Shown here: piece by piece, positions 12,945-21,199 of the stretch | Layout: each line of letters opens with the position of its first letter | How positions within the stretch are numbered: the first letter of the stretch is position 1 | Origin: DATCYZ01 sp036526195 | Lineage (GTDB): Bacteria; Pseudomonadota; Gammaproteobacteria; Burkholderiales; SG8-39 | DNA length: 28,775 nucleotides | Direction: 5' to 3' | Assembly (NCBI GenBank): GCA_036526195.1 | Contig: DATCYZ010000104.1 | Location: 1 to 28,775 of the forward strand | Program-made: the position numbers and the translations under genes | The notes under the pieces: generated by a model | The model's input: only the letters and a program-made list of their open reading frames with translations | What the model was told of the DNA's origin: nothing | The model's database searches: none

Positions 12945-14228
12945 CTAGGAGGTCACGCGCTCGGGCACCGGCTTGACGGTGTCGCGCGCGGTGTACCAGG
13001 GCATGAGGAAGAAGAAGAGGAAGTAGATCACCGTGCCGACGCGCGCGCCCCAGGTCGCCACGTCGGGCGTGTCGAGGAAGAAGGCGTCGAAGCCGAACTG
13101 CCCCCAGACCGTGGTCGGCTCGGTGCCGAGGTAGCCCAGCATGAAGAAGGTGATCACGAACACCGTGACCGCGAACTTCCAGTAGGGGCCGCGGTAGCGG
13201 ATCGACTTGACCGGGCTGCGGTCGAGCCAGGGCAGGAAGAACAGGATCATGGTCGCCAGCCCCATCGCCATCACCCCGGGGAACTGCGAGTGGAACAGCG
13301 GCGGCACCGCGCGCAGGATCGAGTAGTACGGCGTGAAGTACCAGACCGGCGCGATGTGCGCCGGGGTCACCAGCGGGTCGGCGGGCACGAAGTTGTTGTA
13401 CTCGATGAAGTACCCGCCCATCTCCGGCACGAAGAACACCACCACCGAGAACAGGGCGAGGAACACCACCGCGCCGGCGAGGTCCTTGACCGTGTAGTAG
13501 GGGTGGAAGGGGATGCCGTCGAGCGGCTTGCCGTCCGGGCCCTTGTTCTTCTTGATCTCGATGCCGTCGGGGTTGTTCGAGCCGACGTCATGCAGCGCGA
13601 GGATGTGCGCCGCGACCAGGCCGATCAGCGCGAGCGGCAGCGCGATCACGTGCAGCGCGAAGAAGCGGTTGAGCGTCGCGTCCGAGACCACGTAGTCGCC
13701 GCGGATCCAGACCGCGAGGTCGGGGCCGATGAAGGGCACCGTGCCGAACAGGTTGACGATCACCTGCGCGCCCCAGTACGACATCTGCCCCCAGGGCAGC
13801 AGGTAGCCGAAGAAGGCCTCGCCCATCAGCGTCAGGTAGATCAGTACGCCGAAGATCCAGACCAGTTCGCGCGGCGCCTTGTACGAGCCGTAGAGCAGGC
13901 CGCGGAACATGTGCAGGTAGACGACGACGAAGAATGCCGAGGCGCCGGTGGTGTGGATGTAGCGGATGATCCAGCCGCCGGGCACGTCGCGCATGATGTA
14001 CTCGACCGAGCCGAAGGCAAGTGCGGCGTCGGGCTTGTAGCTCATGGTGAGCCAGATCCCGGAGAGGATCTGGATCGCCAGCACCATGATCGACAGGGCA
14101 CCGAAGTAGTACCAGAAGTTGAAGTTCTTCGGAGCGTAGTACTCCGACATGTGCTTGCGGTATTCCTCCCCAAGCGTGGGCATCCGGGAATCGACCCAGT
14201 CCCACAGCGCCATCAGCCGCGAAGCCAT
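12945..14228 (-). CDS. petB: Cytochrome b of the cytochrome bc1 complex
   Basis: A 427-residue cytochrome b, the membrane core of complex III, with quinol oxidation (Qo) and quinone reduction (Qi) sites. The haem ligands are visible: His92 and His106 in one helix, His193 and His208 in another (spacings 14 and 15). The Qo-site motif reads PVWY (294-297) instead of the better-known PEWY, so the usual glutamate is replaced by valine. An extended loop, DGIEIKKNKGPDGKPLDG, lies after the second ligand helix. The gene starts 3 bases after the petA stop, which indicates a single operon. Confidence 0.97.
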   Translation of the reverse strand: MASRLMALWDWVDSRMPTLGEEYRKHMSEYYAPKNFNFWYYFGALSIMVLAIQILSGIWLTMSYKPDAALAFGSVEYIMRDVPGGWIIRYIHTTGASAFFVVVYLHMFRGLLYGSYKAPRELVWIFGVLIYLTLMGEAFFGYLLPWGQMSYWGAQVIVNLFGTVPFIGPDLAVWIRGDYVVSDATLNRFFALHVIALPLALIGLVAAHILALHDVGSNNPDGIEIKKNKGPDGKPLDGIPFHPYYTVKDLAGAVVFLALFSVVVFFVPEMGGYFIEYNNFVPADPLVTPAHIAPVWYFTPYYSILRAVPPLFHSQFPGVMAMGLATMILFFLPWLDRSPVKSIRYRGPYWKFAVTVFVITFFMLGYLGTEPTTVWGQFGFDAFFLDTPDVATWGARVGTVIYFLFFFLMPWYTARDTVKPVPERVTS

Positions 14229-14231
14229 CGG

Positions 14232-14825
14232 TCAGGCTCCTTTCTTGTCTTCGCCGACGAGGATCCTGCCTTCAGACAGGTACATGTGCGGCGGCACTTC
14301 GAGGTTCGTCGGCGCAGGCGCGCCCTTGTAGACGCGGCCGGCGAGGTCGAACTTCGAACCGTGGCAGGGGCAGTAGAAGCCGCCTTCCCAGTCCGCGCCG
14401 AGTTCCGCCTTGGCATCCGCGCCCTTCTCCTTCGGCGAGCAGCCGAGGTGGGTGCAGATGCCGACCACCACCATGACGTCGGGCTTGAGCGAGCGGTTCT
14501 CGTTCTTCGCGTACTCCGGCTGCTGCGGCACGTCCGATTTGGGGTCGCTGACCTTGGCGTCCACCTTGCGCAGCGTCGCGAGCATCTCCTTGGTGCGCCG
14601 GAACACCCAGACGGGCTTTCCGCGCCACTCGAAAATGCCGAGTTCCCCCGGCGCGAGGTTCGAAATGTCGACTTCGATCGGCGCGCCGGCGGCGCGCGCG
14701 CGCTCGGAGGGGAACCAGCTTGCAACGAAGGGCACGGCAGCACCGGCACTGGCCGCGCCGCCGATCGCGGCGGTGGCCACCAGCAGGCTGCGGCGCGCGC
14801 GGTCGGGCTTGTTCGGGTCGCTCAT
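14232..14825 (-). CDS. petA: Rieske iron-sulfur subunit of the cytochrome bc1 complex
   Basis: A 197-residue Rieske protein. A twin-arginine signal, RARRSLLVAT (9-18), precedes a hydrophobic segment that stays as the membrane anchor. The 2Fe-2S cluster motifs are CTHLGC (Cys124, His126, Cys129) and CPCHGS (Cys152, Cys154, His155). The second box is followed by KFD and a Pro-rich loop. The protein accepts electrons from quinol at the Qo site and delivers them to cytochrome c1. Folded Rieske proteins are exported by Tat, and tatABC lies 3 kb away. It is the first gene of petABC and has a good promoter directly upstream, although no clear SD precedes the ATG. Confidence 0.97.
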   Translation of the reverse strand: MSDPNKPDRARRSLLVATAAIGGAASAGAAVPFVASWFPSERARAAGAPIEVDISNLAPGELGIFEWRGKPVWVFRRTKEMLATLRKVDAKVSDPKSDVPQQPEYAKNENRSLKPDVMVVVGICTHLGCSPKEKGADAKAELGADWEGGFYCPCHGSKFDLAGRVYKGAPAPTNLEVPPHMYLSEGRILVGEDKKGA

Positions 14826-14863
14826 GGGATCAGGTCTGTCTGGAGGAAGGGCGAGAGCGGCAG

Positions 14864-14893
14864 ATTATAGAGAGGCGGCCCGGCGAAGTCCAA
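14864..14893 (-). promoter_or_regulatory. Sigma-70-type promoter of petABC
   Basis: On the minus strand a -35 box TTGGAC (14888-14893) is followed by an 18-base spacer and a consensus -10 box TATAAT (14864-14869). Transcription would start near 14857, giving a leader of about 30 bases before the petA ATG. It is the best promoter match in the window. Confidence 0.8.
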
Positions 14894-14939
14894 CTTCTCG
14901 ATGCTAAGCGCCTCAATATGAAGGCTTTTCCAGCGCCCC

Positions 14940-15686
14940 TCAGACCGGATTGTCGATCTCGACGAAGCGGTGCGACAGGCCGAAGCGCGCCGCGAGGTGT
15001 TCGCCCACCGCCTGCACGCCGTAGCGCTCGGTGGCATGGTGGCCCGCAGCGATGAAGGCGACGCCGGATTCGCGCGCCAGGTGGGTGTGCTGCTCGGAGA
15101 TCTCACCGGTGAGGAAGGCGTCCACGCCGAGCGCGATGGCGGCCTCAAAATAGCCCTGCGCACCGCCGGTGCACCAGGCGATGCGCCCGAGGCGCCGACC
15201 CGCATCGCCGATGACCAGCGGCGTGCGGCCCAGGGCGGTGGTGGTGCGCGTCGTGAACGCCTCCAGCGTGCAGGGCTCGGAGAGCACACCGTGGCAGAGC
15301 AGCATCTGCTCGCCGGCGCGCCCTTCTTCGACAAACCCGAGCCGGCGCGCCAGTTGCGCGTTGTTGCCGAACTCGGCATGGGCGTCCAGCGGCAGGTGGT
15401 AGGCGAACAGGTTCAGCGCGCGCGCCAGCGCGAAACCGATGCGGACGCGGCGCATGCCGGTGATGCGTGCATCCTCCTCGCGCCAGAACCAGCCGTGGTG
15501 GACGAACAGGGCATCAGCCCCGGCCGCGTCCGCCGCCTGCAGGAAGGCGAGGCTCGCGGACACCCCGGTGACGATCACGCGGACCTCGTCGCGCCCCTCG
15601 ACCTGCAGGCCGTTCGGGCAATAGTCGCGAAAGCGCGCGGGTTCGAGCAGCGTGTCGAGGTAGGCGGCGAGTTCGGTGCGTTTCAT
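14940..15686 (-). CDS. Nif3-like dinuclear metal centre protein (YbgI family)
   Basis: A 248-residue member of the NIF3/YbgI family, which forms toroidal hexamers with a two-metal site in each subunit. Visible hallmarks are the opening MKRTELAAYLDTLL with DYCPNGLQVEG, the metal-binding VHHGWFW near 62-68, YHLPLDAH, and near the C-terminus TGEISE and AAGHHATERYG, which supply further His and Glu ligands. A hydrolase or GTP cyclohydrolase-like role has been suggested, but the cellular function is not settled. It diverges from the DegS-like gene, sharing a 60-base promoter region, and lies upstream of petA in a standard betaproteobacterial arrangement. Confidence 0.93.
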   Translation of the reverse strand: MKRTELAAYLDTLLEPARFRDYCPNGLQVEGRDEVRVIVTGVSASLAFLQAADAAGADALFVHHGWFWREEDARITGMRRVRIGFALARALNLFAYHLPLDAHAEFGNNAQLARRLGFVEEGRAGEQMLLCHGVLSEPCTLEAFTTRTTTALGRTPLVIGDAGRRLGRIAWCTGGAQGYFEAAIALGVDAFLTGEISEQHTHLARESGVAFIAAGHHATERYGVQAVGEHLAARFGLSHRFVEIDNPV

Positions 15687-15746
15687 GCGGCAGGCGCGAT
15701 GTCGCGCGAACGAATCGCGCAGCCCCTATGGTAGATTAACTTCGCC
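15687..15746. promoter_or_regulatory. Divergent promoter region between the Nif3-like and DegS-like genes
   Basis: This 60-base gap must hold signals for both genes. The half next to the protease is AT-rich and contains TAGATT (15732-15737), a fair -10 box. Initiation 6-8 bases later would fall at or next to the ATG (15747), suggesting a leaderless or nearly leaderless mRNA; no SD is visible. No convincing -35 box or sigma-E-type GAACTT element is seen. Confidence 0.35.
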
Positions 15747-16898
15747 ATGCGCCGGCTATGGCTCATCTTCTCGCAGACCACGACGATCGCGGTGGCGCTC
15801 CTGTTCGTCGTTTCCACGTTCCGACCCGAGTGGCTGCCGGCGCGCGGCCGTCCGGCGGCGGCGCCCGTGACCCAGGCCGCGCCGGTTCCGGTCCTGCGCG
15901 GCGCGGAATCGCTGCACACGGCCGTCGCGCAGGCCGGCCCCGCGGTGGTGAACATCTTCACCTCCAAGGAGGCGCGCGCGCCGAGCCATCCGCTGGGCAA
16001 TGATCCGCTGTTTCGCCGCTTCTTCGGCGACGTGTTCCCCGGGGAGTCGCAGCGCGCCACCAGCCTGGGCTCCGGCGTCATCGTCAGCGCCAGCGGTTAC
16101 ATCCTCACCAACAACCACGTGGTGGAAGCCGCCGACGAGATCGAGGTTGCGCTGGCAGACGGCAAGAAGCTCCTCGCGCGCGTCGCCGGCGCGGACCCCG
16201 AGACCGACCTCGCGGTGCTGCGCGTGGATGCGAGCGACCTGCCCGCCATCACCCTCGGATCGTCCGATGCGCTGCGCGTCGGCGACGTGGTGCTCGCCAT
16301 CGGCAACCCGTTCGGCTTCGGCCAGACCGTCACCTCCGGCATCGTCTCGGCGCTCGGCCGCGCCGGGCTCGGCATCAACACCTACGAGAACTTCATCCAG
16401 ACCGACGCGGCGATCAATCCCGGTAATTCGGGCGGCGCGCTGGTCGATGCGGGCGGCAACCTCGTCGGCATCAACACCGCGATCTTCTCGCGCTCCGGCG
16501 GTTCGATGGGCATCGGGTTTGCGATCCCGGTGTCGACCGCGCGCACCGTGATGGACCAGATCATCCGTACCGGCAGCGTGACGCGCGGCTGGCTCGGCGT
16601 CGAGGTGCGCGAGATCACCCCCGCGCTCGCGGAATCCTTCGGCATGGACGCGGCGCGCGGCGCCCTGATCGAGGGCGTGTTGCGCGGCGGCCCGGCCGAT
16701 CGCGGCGGCGTGAAGCCCGGCGACGTGCTGCTCGGCATCGGCGATGCGCCGGTCAACGACCCGGTCGCCATGCTCAACCTCGCCGCGGGCCTCGAACCCG
16801 GCGCCAAGGCGGTGCTGAAACTGCGCCGGCGCGGGGAGAATGTCGCCGTGACCGTGACGGTCGGGCGCCGGCCGAAACCACAGCCCGCGCGCGAATGA
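15747..16898 (+). CDS. degS: Membrane-anchored HtrA/DegS-like serine protease with one PDZ domain
   Basis: A 383-residue HtrA-family protease. An N-terminal membrane anchor (about residues 5-23) is followed by a Pro/Ala-rich linker. The trypsin-like domain carries His124 (TNNHVV), Asp154 (PETDLAVL) and Ser228 (NPGNSGGAL). A single PDZ domain runs from about 283 to 372 and includes RGWLGVEVREI and GVKPGDVLLGIG. One anchor plus one PDZ is the DegS plan, whereas DegP and DegQ have a cleavable signal and two PDZ domains. DegS senses misfolded outer-membrane proteins and cleaves the anti-sigma factor RseA. Whether this one does so is unknown, since no rse genes are near. It is convergent with tatC. 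Confidence 0.88.
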   Translation: MRRLWLIFSQTTTIAVALLFVVSTFRPEWLPARGRPAAAPVTQAAPVPVLRGAESLHTAVAQAGPAVVNIFTSKEARAPSHPLGNDPLFRRFFGDVFPGESQRATSLGSGVIVSASGYILTNNHVVEAADEIEVALADGKKLLARVAGADPETDLAVLRVDASDLPAITLGSSDALRVGDVVLAIGNPFGFGQTVTSGIVSALGRAGLGINTYENFIQTDAAINPGNSGGALVDAGGNLVGINTAIFSRSGGSMGIGFAIPVSTARTVMDQIIRTGSVTRGWLGVEVREITPALAESFGMDAARGALIEGVLRGGPADRGGVKPGDVLLGIGDAPVNDPVAMLNLAAGLEPGAKAVLKLRRRGENVAVTVTVGRRPKPQPARE

Positions 16899-16951
16899 GA
16901 GACGCGTCGGCCGCCTTCGTGAACGGTTCCTGAACCCGCACCCCGCCGCCC

Positions 16952-17746
16952 TCAGCGGTCCGGACGGTCGAGTTCGCGCTCCATCTCGGCGTCCGTCGGC
17001 CCGGCCTCGTCGACGTCCTTGCGGCTCGGACTTCGGCCCATGAAGCGGGCGAAGAACAGCCCGATCTCGTAGAGCAGGCACATGGGCACGGCCAGCATGA
17101 ACTGCGACACCACGTCGGGCGGGGTGACGATGGCGGCGATGATGAAGGCGCCGACCACGACATAGGGCCGCGCCTCGCGCAGCTTCTCCACGCTGACGAT
17201 GCCGAAGCGCACCAGTACCAGCACCACGATCGGGATCTCGAAGGTGATGCCAAAGGCGAGGAACATGGTGATGACGAAACTGAAGTACGCCTCGATGTCC
17301 GGCGCCGGGGTGATCGACTTCGGCGCGAACTCGTGGATGAAGGTGAACACCTTGCCGAAGACGAAGTAGTAGCAGAACGCCACACCGAGGAAGAAGAGCA
17401 CCGTGCCGCTGACGACGATCGGCAGGGCGAACTTCTTCTCGTGGTCGTACAGTCCGGGGGCGACGAAGGCCCAGACCTGGTGCAGCACGACCGGCAGCGC
17501 CACCATGAAGGCGACCAGCCCGGTGACCTTCACCGGCACGAGGAACGGCGTCACCACCCCGGTGGCGATCATCTTGGTGCCTTCTGGCAGCGCCCCCATC
17601 AGCGGCGCGGCGAGGAAATCGTAGATCAGCCCGGCGCCCGGCCAGAGAAAGATCGCGACGAACACCACCAGGATCGCCACCACCGCGCGCACCACCCGCT
17701 GGCGCAGTTCGATCAGGTGCGAGACGAAGGATTCCTGTGCGCTCAC
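16952..17746 (-). CDS. tatC: TatC, twin-arginine translocase receptor subunit
   Basis: A 264-residue TatC with six hydrophobic segments. It is the inner-membrane protein that recognises the twin-arginine signal of folded substrates. It begins with the conserved cytoplasmic MSAQESFVSHLIELRQRVVR, where family members read (H)L-x-ELR. FVAPGLYDHEKKF in the first periplasmic to cytoplasmic region and the late ARPYVVVGAFIIAAIVTPPDVVSQ block are also TatC signatures. The C-terminal tail is charged (KDVDEAGPTDAEMERELDRPDR). The start overlaps the tatB stop by four bases (17743-17746). Confidence 0.97.
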   Translation of the reverse strand: MSAQESFVSHLIELRQRVVRAVVAILVVFVAIFLWPGAGLIYDFLAAPLMGALPEGTKMIATGVVTPFLVPVKVTGLVAFMVALPVVLHQVWAFVAPGLYDHEKKFALPIVVSGTVLFFLGVAFCYYFVFGKVFTFIHEFAPKSITPAPDIEAYFSFVITMFLAFGITFEIPIVVLVLVRFGIVSVEKLREARPYVVVGAFIIAAIVTPPDVVSQFMLAVPMCLLYEIGLFFARFMGRSPSRKDVDEAGPTDAEMERELDRPDR

Positions 17747-18174
17747 GCGGGCTTGTCGCTCGTGGCCGCGCCCGCCGGGGCGGCGATGCCGGCTTGCGCC
17801 GCGGGCGCCGCCTTGCCGGCCTCCGGCGCGGGCGCCGCGCCTGCCTCTGCGCCCGCCGCCGGACCCGGTGCCGCCGGCGCCTCGCCCGCGGCCTGCGCGA
17901 GCGATTCGTTCAATCCGTCACTCGTCTTGTTCAGCTCGGAGGTCACCGAGGACTCGAACGCGCTGGCGGTCTGCTGCACCGAGTCGCGCATCTTGCGAAG
18001 TTCCTCGAGTTCCATCTCGCGATTGATGTCGGTCTTCACGTCGGCCACATAGCGTTGCAGGCGGCCGACGAGGTGGCCGATGGTACGCGCGACCTTCGGC
18101 AGGCGTTCCGGCCCGATCACGACCAGCGCGACCAGACCGATCACCATGAGTTCCGAGAAACCGATGTCGAACAC
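17743..18174 (-). CDS. tatB: TatB, twin-arginine translocase subunit
   Basis: A 143-residue TatB. One N-terminal membrane helix (about 3-21) begins MFDIGFSELMVIGLVALVV and is followed by GPERLPKVARTIG, the TatB version of the hinge and amphipathic helix. A long acidic to coiled region and an Ala/Pro-rich low-complexity tail follow. TatB sits with TatC in the substrate receptor. A hairpin in the 73-base gap upstream may lower its expression relative to tatA. Confidence 0.96.
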   Translation of the reverse strand: MFDIGFSELMVIGLVALVVIGPERLPKVARTIGHLVGRLQRYVADVKTDINREMELEELRKMRDSVQQTASAFESSVTSELNKTSDGLNESLAQAAGEAPAAPGPAAGAEAGAAPAPEAGKAAPAAQAGIAAPAGAATSDKPA

Positions 18175-18199
18175 GGAAGAGTGCTCTATTGGAGATGAA

Positions 18200-18222
18200 A
18201 CGGGCGCCCCGGAGGCGCCCGT
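18200..18222 (-). terminator. Strong hairpin between tatA and tatB, possible attenuator
   Basis: A nine-pair perfect GC-rich stem (18200-18208 with 18214-18222) has a five-base loop. On the minus strand its last T is followed by TTCATCT, a weak U-tract. It lies 25 bases after the tatA stop and 25 before the tatB start, so it would act inside the operon. Confidence 0.6.
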
Positions 18223-18247
18223 GTGATGGACAAGGCCCCGGGCCGGA

Positions 18248-18478
18248 TCAGGCCTTGCTCTCCGACTTGCCGCGAACCTCGCCCTCGACCGTCTTGCCGG
18301 TCACCTGCGCGTTACCGGTGCCTTCGGCCGCCTTGTCGCCGCCTTCGCGCATCCCGTCCTTGAACCCGCGCACCGCGCCGCCCAGGTCCGAGCCCATGTT
18401 GCGCAGCTTCTTGGTGCCGAAGACGAGCATCACGATGACGAGGACCACCAGCCAGTGCCAGATGCTGAACGAACCCAT
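18248..18478 (-). CDS. tatA: TatA, twin-arginine translocase pore-forming subunit
   Basis: A 76-residue TatA. It opens with MGSFSIWHWLVVLVIVMLVFG, the short membrane helix, then the FGTKKLRNMGSDLG hinge and amphipathic helix and an acidic, Gly-rich tail. TatA oligomerises to let folded proteins cross. The KKLRNMGSDLG stretch distinguishes it from TatB (GPERLPKVAR). It starts one base after the hinT stop, in the same transcript as the his genes. Confidence 0.96.
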   Translation of the reverse strand: MGSFSIWHWLVVLVIVMLVFGTKKLRNMGSDLGGAVRGFKDGMREGGDKAAEGTGNAQVTGKTVEGEVRGKSESKA

Positions 18479-18479
18479 G

Positions 18480-18845
18480 TCAGCCTCCCTTCTTTCGAAC
18501 GATCATCGGCCCGAGGGGCTCCGGCCCGCCGAGCACATGCATATGGACATGATACACCTCCTGATGTCCGACCCGGCCGGTGTTGATGATGGTCCTGAAG
18601 CCGTCCGTGGCGCCTTCCTTGCGGGCCAGTTCGCCCGCCAGCGCCAGCATCTTGCCGAGGGCGCGGTGCTGCGTCATGTCGGCCTCGTACAGGCTCGCCA
18701 CGTGGGCTTTCGGGATGATCATGAAGTGCACCGGCGCCACCGGGCGGATGTCGTGAAAGGCGAAGACGTCCTCGTCCTCATACACCTTGCGCGACGGCAC
18801 CTCGCCGCGCGCAATCCTGCAGAACAGGCATTCCGCTTCGCTCAT
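18480..18845 (-). CDS. hinT: HIT-family nucleotide-binding protein (HinT-like)
   Basis: A 121-residue HIT-family protein. The catalytic histidine triad is HVHMH (99-103), followed by VLGG. An early CLFCRIARGEVPSRKVYEDEDVFAFHDIRP matches HinT, which hydrolyses purine nucleoside phosphoramidates. I used the ATG at 18845 because the family begins at this point and the ATG overlaps the hisE stop in ATGA (18842-18845). The location between hisE and tatA is typical for betaproteobacteria and has no known functional meaning. Confidence 0.94.
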   Translation of the reverse strand: MSEAECLFCRIARGEVPSRKVYEDEDVFAFHDIRPVAPVHFMIIPKAHVASLYEADMTQHRALGKMLALAGELARKEGATDGFRTIINTGRVGHQEVYHVHMHVLGGPEPLGPMIVRKKGG

Positions 18846-19171
18846 TTTCCGCGCCCCGCCTTCTCGTCGATGCCGGAGATGCCCTCGCGCCGCCGCAGTT
18901 CGGCAAGCACGTCCTCCGGACCCAGCCCGTGGCGGGCCAGCAGCACCATGCAATGGAACCAGAGATCAGCGGTTTCGCGCACGATCTCCAGGCGCTCGCC
19001 GCCCTTGGCCGCGAGCACGGTCTCGGTCGCTTCCTCGCCGATCTTCTTCAGCAGGGCGTCTTCGTTGCGCGCGAGCAGGCCGGCGACGTAGGACGCGGCC
19101 GGATCGGCGCCCTTGCGCGCCTCGATCACCGCGGCCAGGCGCTCCAGCGTCTCGGCGAGCCCGGGCTTCAC
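18842..19171 (-). CDS. hisE: Phosphoribosyl-ATP pyrophosphatase
   Basis: A 109-residue HisE, which removes pyrophosphate from phosphoribosyl-ATP in step 2 of histidine synthesis. It is an all-alpha MazG-like fold: LLKKIGEEATETVLAAK holds the metal-binding EExxE-type helix, and IVRETADLWFHCMVLLA is the partner helix. The start is GTG at 19171, preceded by GGAGAG at a good distance, and it overlaps the hisI stop in GTGA. The product is normal length and separate from hisI, as usual in betaproteobacteria; enterics have a fused HisIE. Confidence 0.95.
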   Translation of the reverse strand: MKPGLAETLERLAAVIEARKGADPAASYVAGLLARNEDALLKKIGEEATETVLAAKGGERLEIVRETADLWFHCMVLLARHGLGPEDVLAELRRREGISGIDEKAGRGK

Positions 19172-19568
19172 GTTTTCTCTCCGTAGATCATCGAGGGATC
19201 CTTGAGGACGGCGTCGGTCTCGATCCAGCGCCCCGACTCCAGTCGCCGGTAGAAGCAGCGGGCGCGCCCGGTGTGGCAGGCGATGCCGCCCACCTGCTCG
19301 ACCGCGAGCAGGATCGCGTCGGCGTCGCAGTCGATGCGGACTTCGCGCACCTGCTGCACGTGGCCGGATTCCTCCCCCTTGCGCCAGAGTTTCCCGCGCG
19401 AACGCGACCAGTACACCGCGCGGCCGCTGCGCACCGTTTCCTCGAGCGATTCGCGGTTCATCCACGCCAGCGTCAGCACACGGCCGTCCGCGGCATCCTG
19501 GGCGATCGCCGGCGCGAGGCCGCGTTCGTCCCACTTCACCGCCTCCAGCCAATCGGCCTGCGGGTCGC

Positions 19569-19572
<4 letters not shown>
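19168..19572 (-). CDS. hisI: Phosphoribosyl-AMP cyclohydrolase
   Basis: A 134-residue HisI, opening the purine ring of phosphoribosyl-AMP in step 3. Family motifs include VLTLAWMNRESLEET and VYWSRSRGKLWRKGEESGH. The metal sites are DCDADA (81-86), Cys99 in GIACHTG and Cys106. The start is a GTG at 19572 that overlaps the hisF stop in GTGA. Confidence 0.95.
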
Positions 19573-20339
<767 letters not shown>

Positions 20340-20341
20340 GC

Positions 20342-21094
20342 TCAGGCCTTTGCGCCGGTGGCCTTGTCTGCCGCGTCCTGGGCCGCCTTGAGGTCCAGCT
20401 TGCCTTCGTAGAGCGCGCGCCCCGCGATCGCGCCGACCACGCCTTCCGGGCCGAGCTTCTCGCACACCGTGACGACGTCGCCGAGGTTGTGCAGGCCGCC
20501 GCTGGCAATCACCGGGATCTTGATCGCCTGCGCGAGCTTGAGCGTGGCCTCGATATTCACCCCGCCCATCATGCCGTCGCGCCCGATGTCGGTGTAGATC
20601 AGCGCTTCCACGCCGTAGTCCTCGAACTTCTTCGCCAGGTCGATGACGTCATGACCGGTGAGCTTCGACCAGCCTTCCACCGCCACCTTGCCGTCGCGCG
20701 CGTCCAGTCCCGCAATGATGTGACCCGGGAACGCGTAGCAGGCGTCCGACAGGAACCCGGGGTTCTTCACCGCGGCGGTGCCGATGACGATGTAGGTGAT
20801 GCCGGCGTCCAGGTAGGTCTCGATGGCATCCAGATCGCGAATCCCGCCGCCGAGCTGCACCGGGACGTCGGTGCCGACGGCCTGCAGGATCTCGCGGATC
20901 GACTTCTCGTTCTTCGGCCGGCCCGCGGCAGCGCCGTTCAGGTCGACCACGTGCATGCGGCGCGCGCCCTGCGCCACCCACTGCGCCGCCATCGCCCCGG
21001 GATCGTCGGAGAACACCGTGGCAGTGTCCATGTCGCCCTGCTTGAGCCGGACGCAACGTCCGTCCTTCAGGTCAATCGCGGGAATGATCAGCAT
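20342..21094 (-). CDS. hisA: ProFAR isomerase (5-ProFAR to PRFAR)
   Basis: A 250-residue HisA, the TIM-barrel isomerase of step 4. Catalytic residues are Asp8 (PAIDLKDG) and Asp131 (GLDARDG). QLGGGIRDL, YTDIGRDGMM and VIASGGL are the expected loops. Unlike most junctions in this operon it is separated from hisH by 105 bases. The region before its ATG reads CACCTCCCC, which resembles an anti-SD sequence rather than an SD. Confidence 0.97.
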   Translation of the reverse strand: MLIIPAIDLKDGRCVRLKQGDMDTATVFSDDPGAMAAQWVAQGARRMHVVDLNGAAAGRPKNEKSIREILQAVGTDVPVQLGGGIRDLDAIETYLDAGITYIVIGTAAVKNPGFLSDACYAFPGHIIAGLDARDGKVAVEGWSKLTGHDVIDLAKKFEDYGVEALIYTDIGRDGMMGGVNIEATLKLAQAIKIPVIASGGLHNLGDVVTVCEKLGPEGVVGAIAGRALYEGKLDLKAAQDAADKATGAKA

Positions 21095-21134
21095 GGTCGG
21101 GGCCGGGGAGGTGCGGAACGGTCGCTCGGGCAGT

Positions 21135-21183
21135 CGTTCGGAGGGTGACGAAGAAGGCCAGTGGCGTTCGGAGGGAAGCGAAG
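21135..21183 (-). repeat. Imperfect tandem repeat (30-base period) between hisH and hisA
   Basis: CGTTCGGAGGG-TGA-CGAAG at 21135-21153 recurs as CGTTCGGAGGG-AAG-CGAAG at 21165-21183, exactly 30 bases later. It fills most of the middle of the 105-base hisH-hisA gap (21095-21199), which contains no gene I can recognise. Confidence 0.6.
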
Positions 21184-21199
21184 GCGCCGGTCCGTCGAA

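Noticed and set aside
12915..14870. Plus-strand frame of 651 codons antisense to petB and petA
   Set aside because: The minus-strand genes carry all haem and iron-sulfur ligands; the antisense product is His/Arg/Asp-rich with no recognisable fold.
16899..16951. Bidirectional terminator between degS and tatC
   Set aside because: The 53-base gap has only a short GGTTC-CT-GAACC stem with a two-base loop and no T-run.
18846..18953. N-terminal extension of the HIT protein
   Set aside because: The extra 36 residues lie in hisE in another frame and are Arg/Gly-rich; the ATG at 18845 overlaps the hisE stop as at other junctions of this operon.
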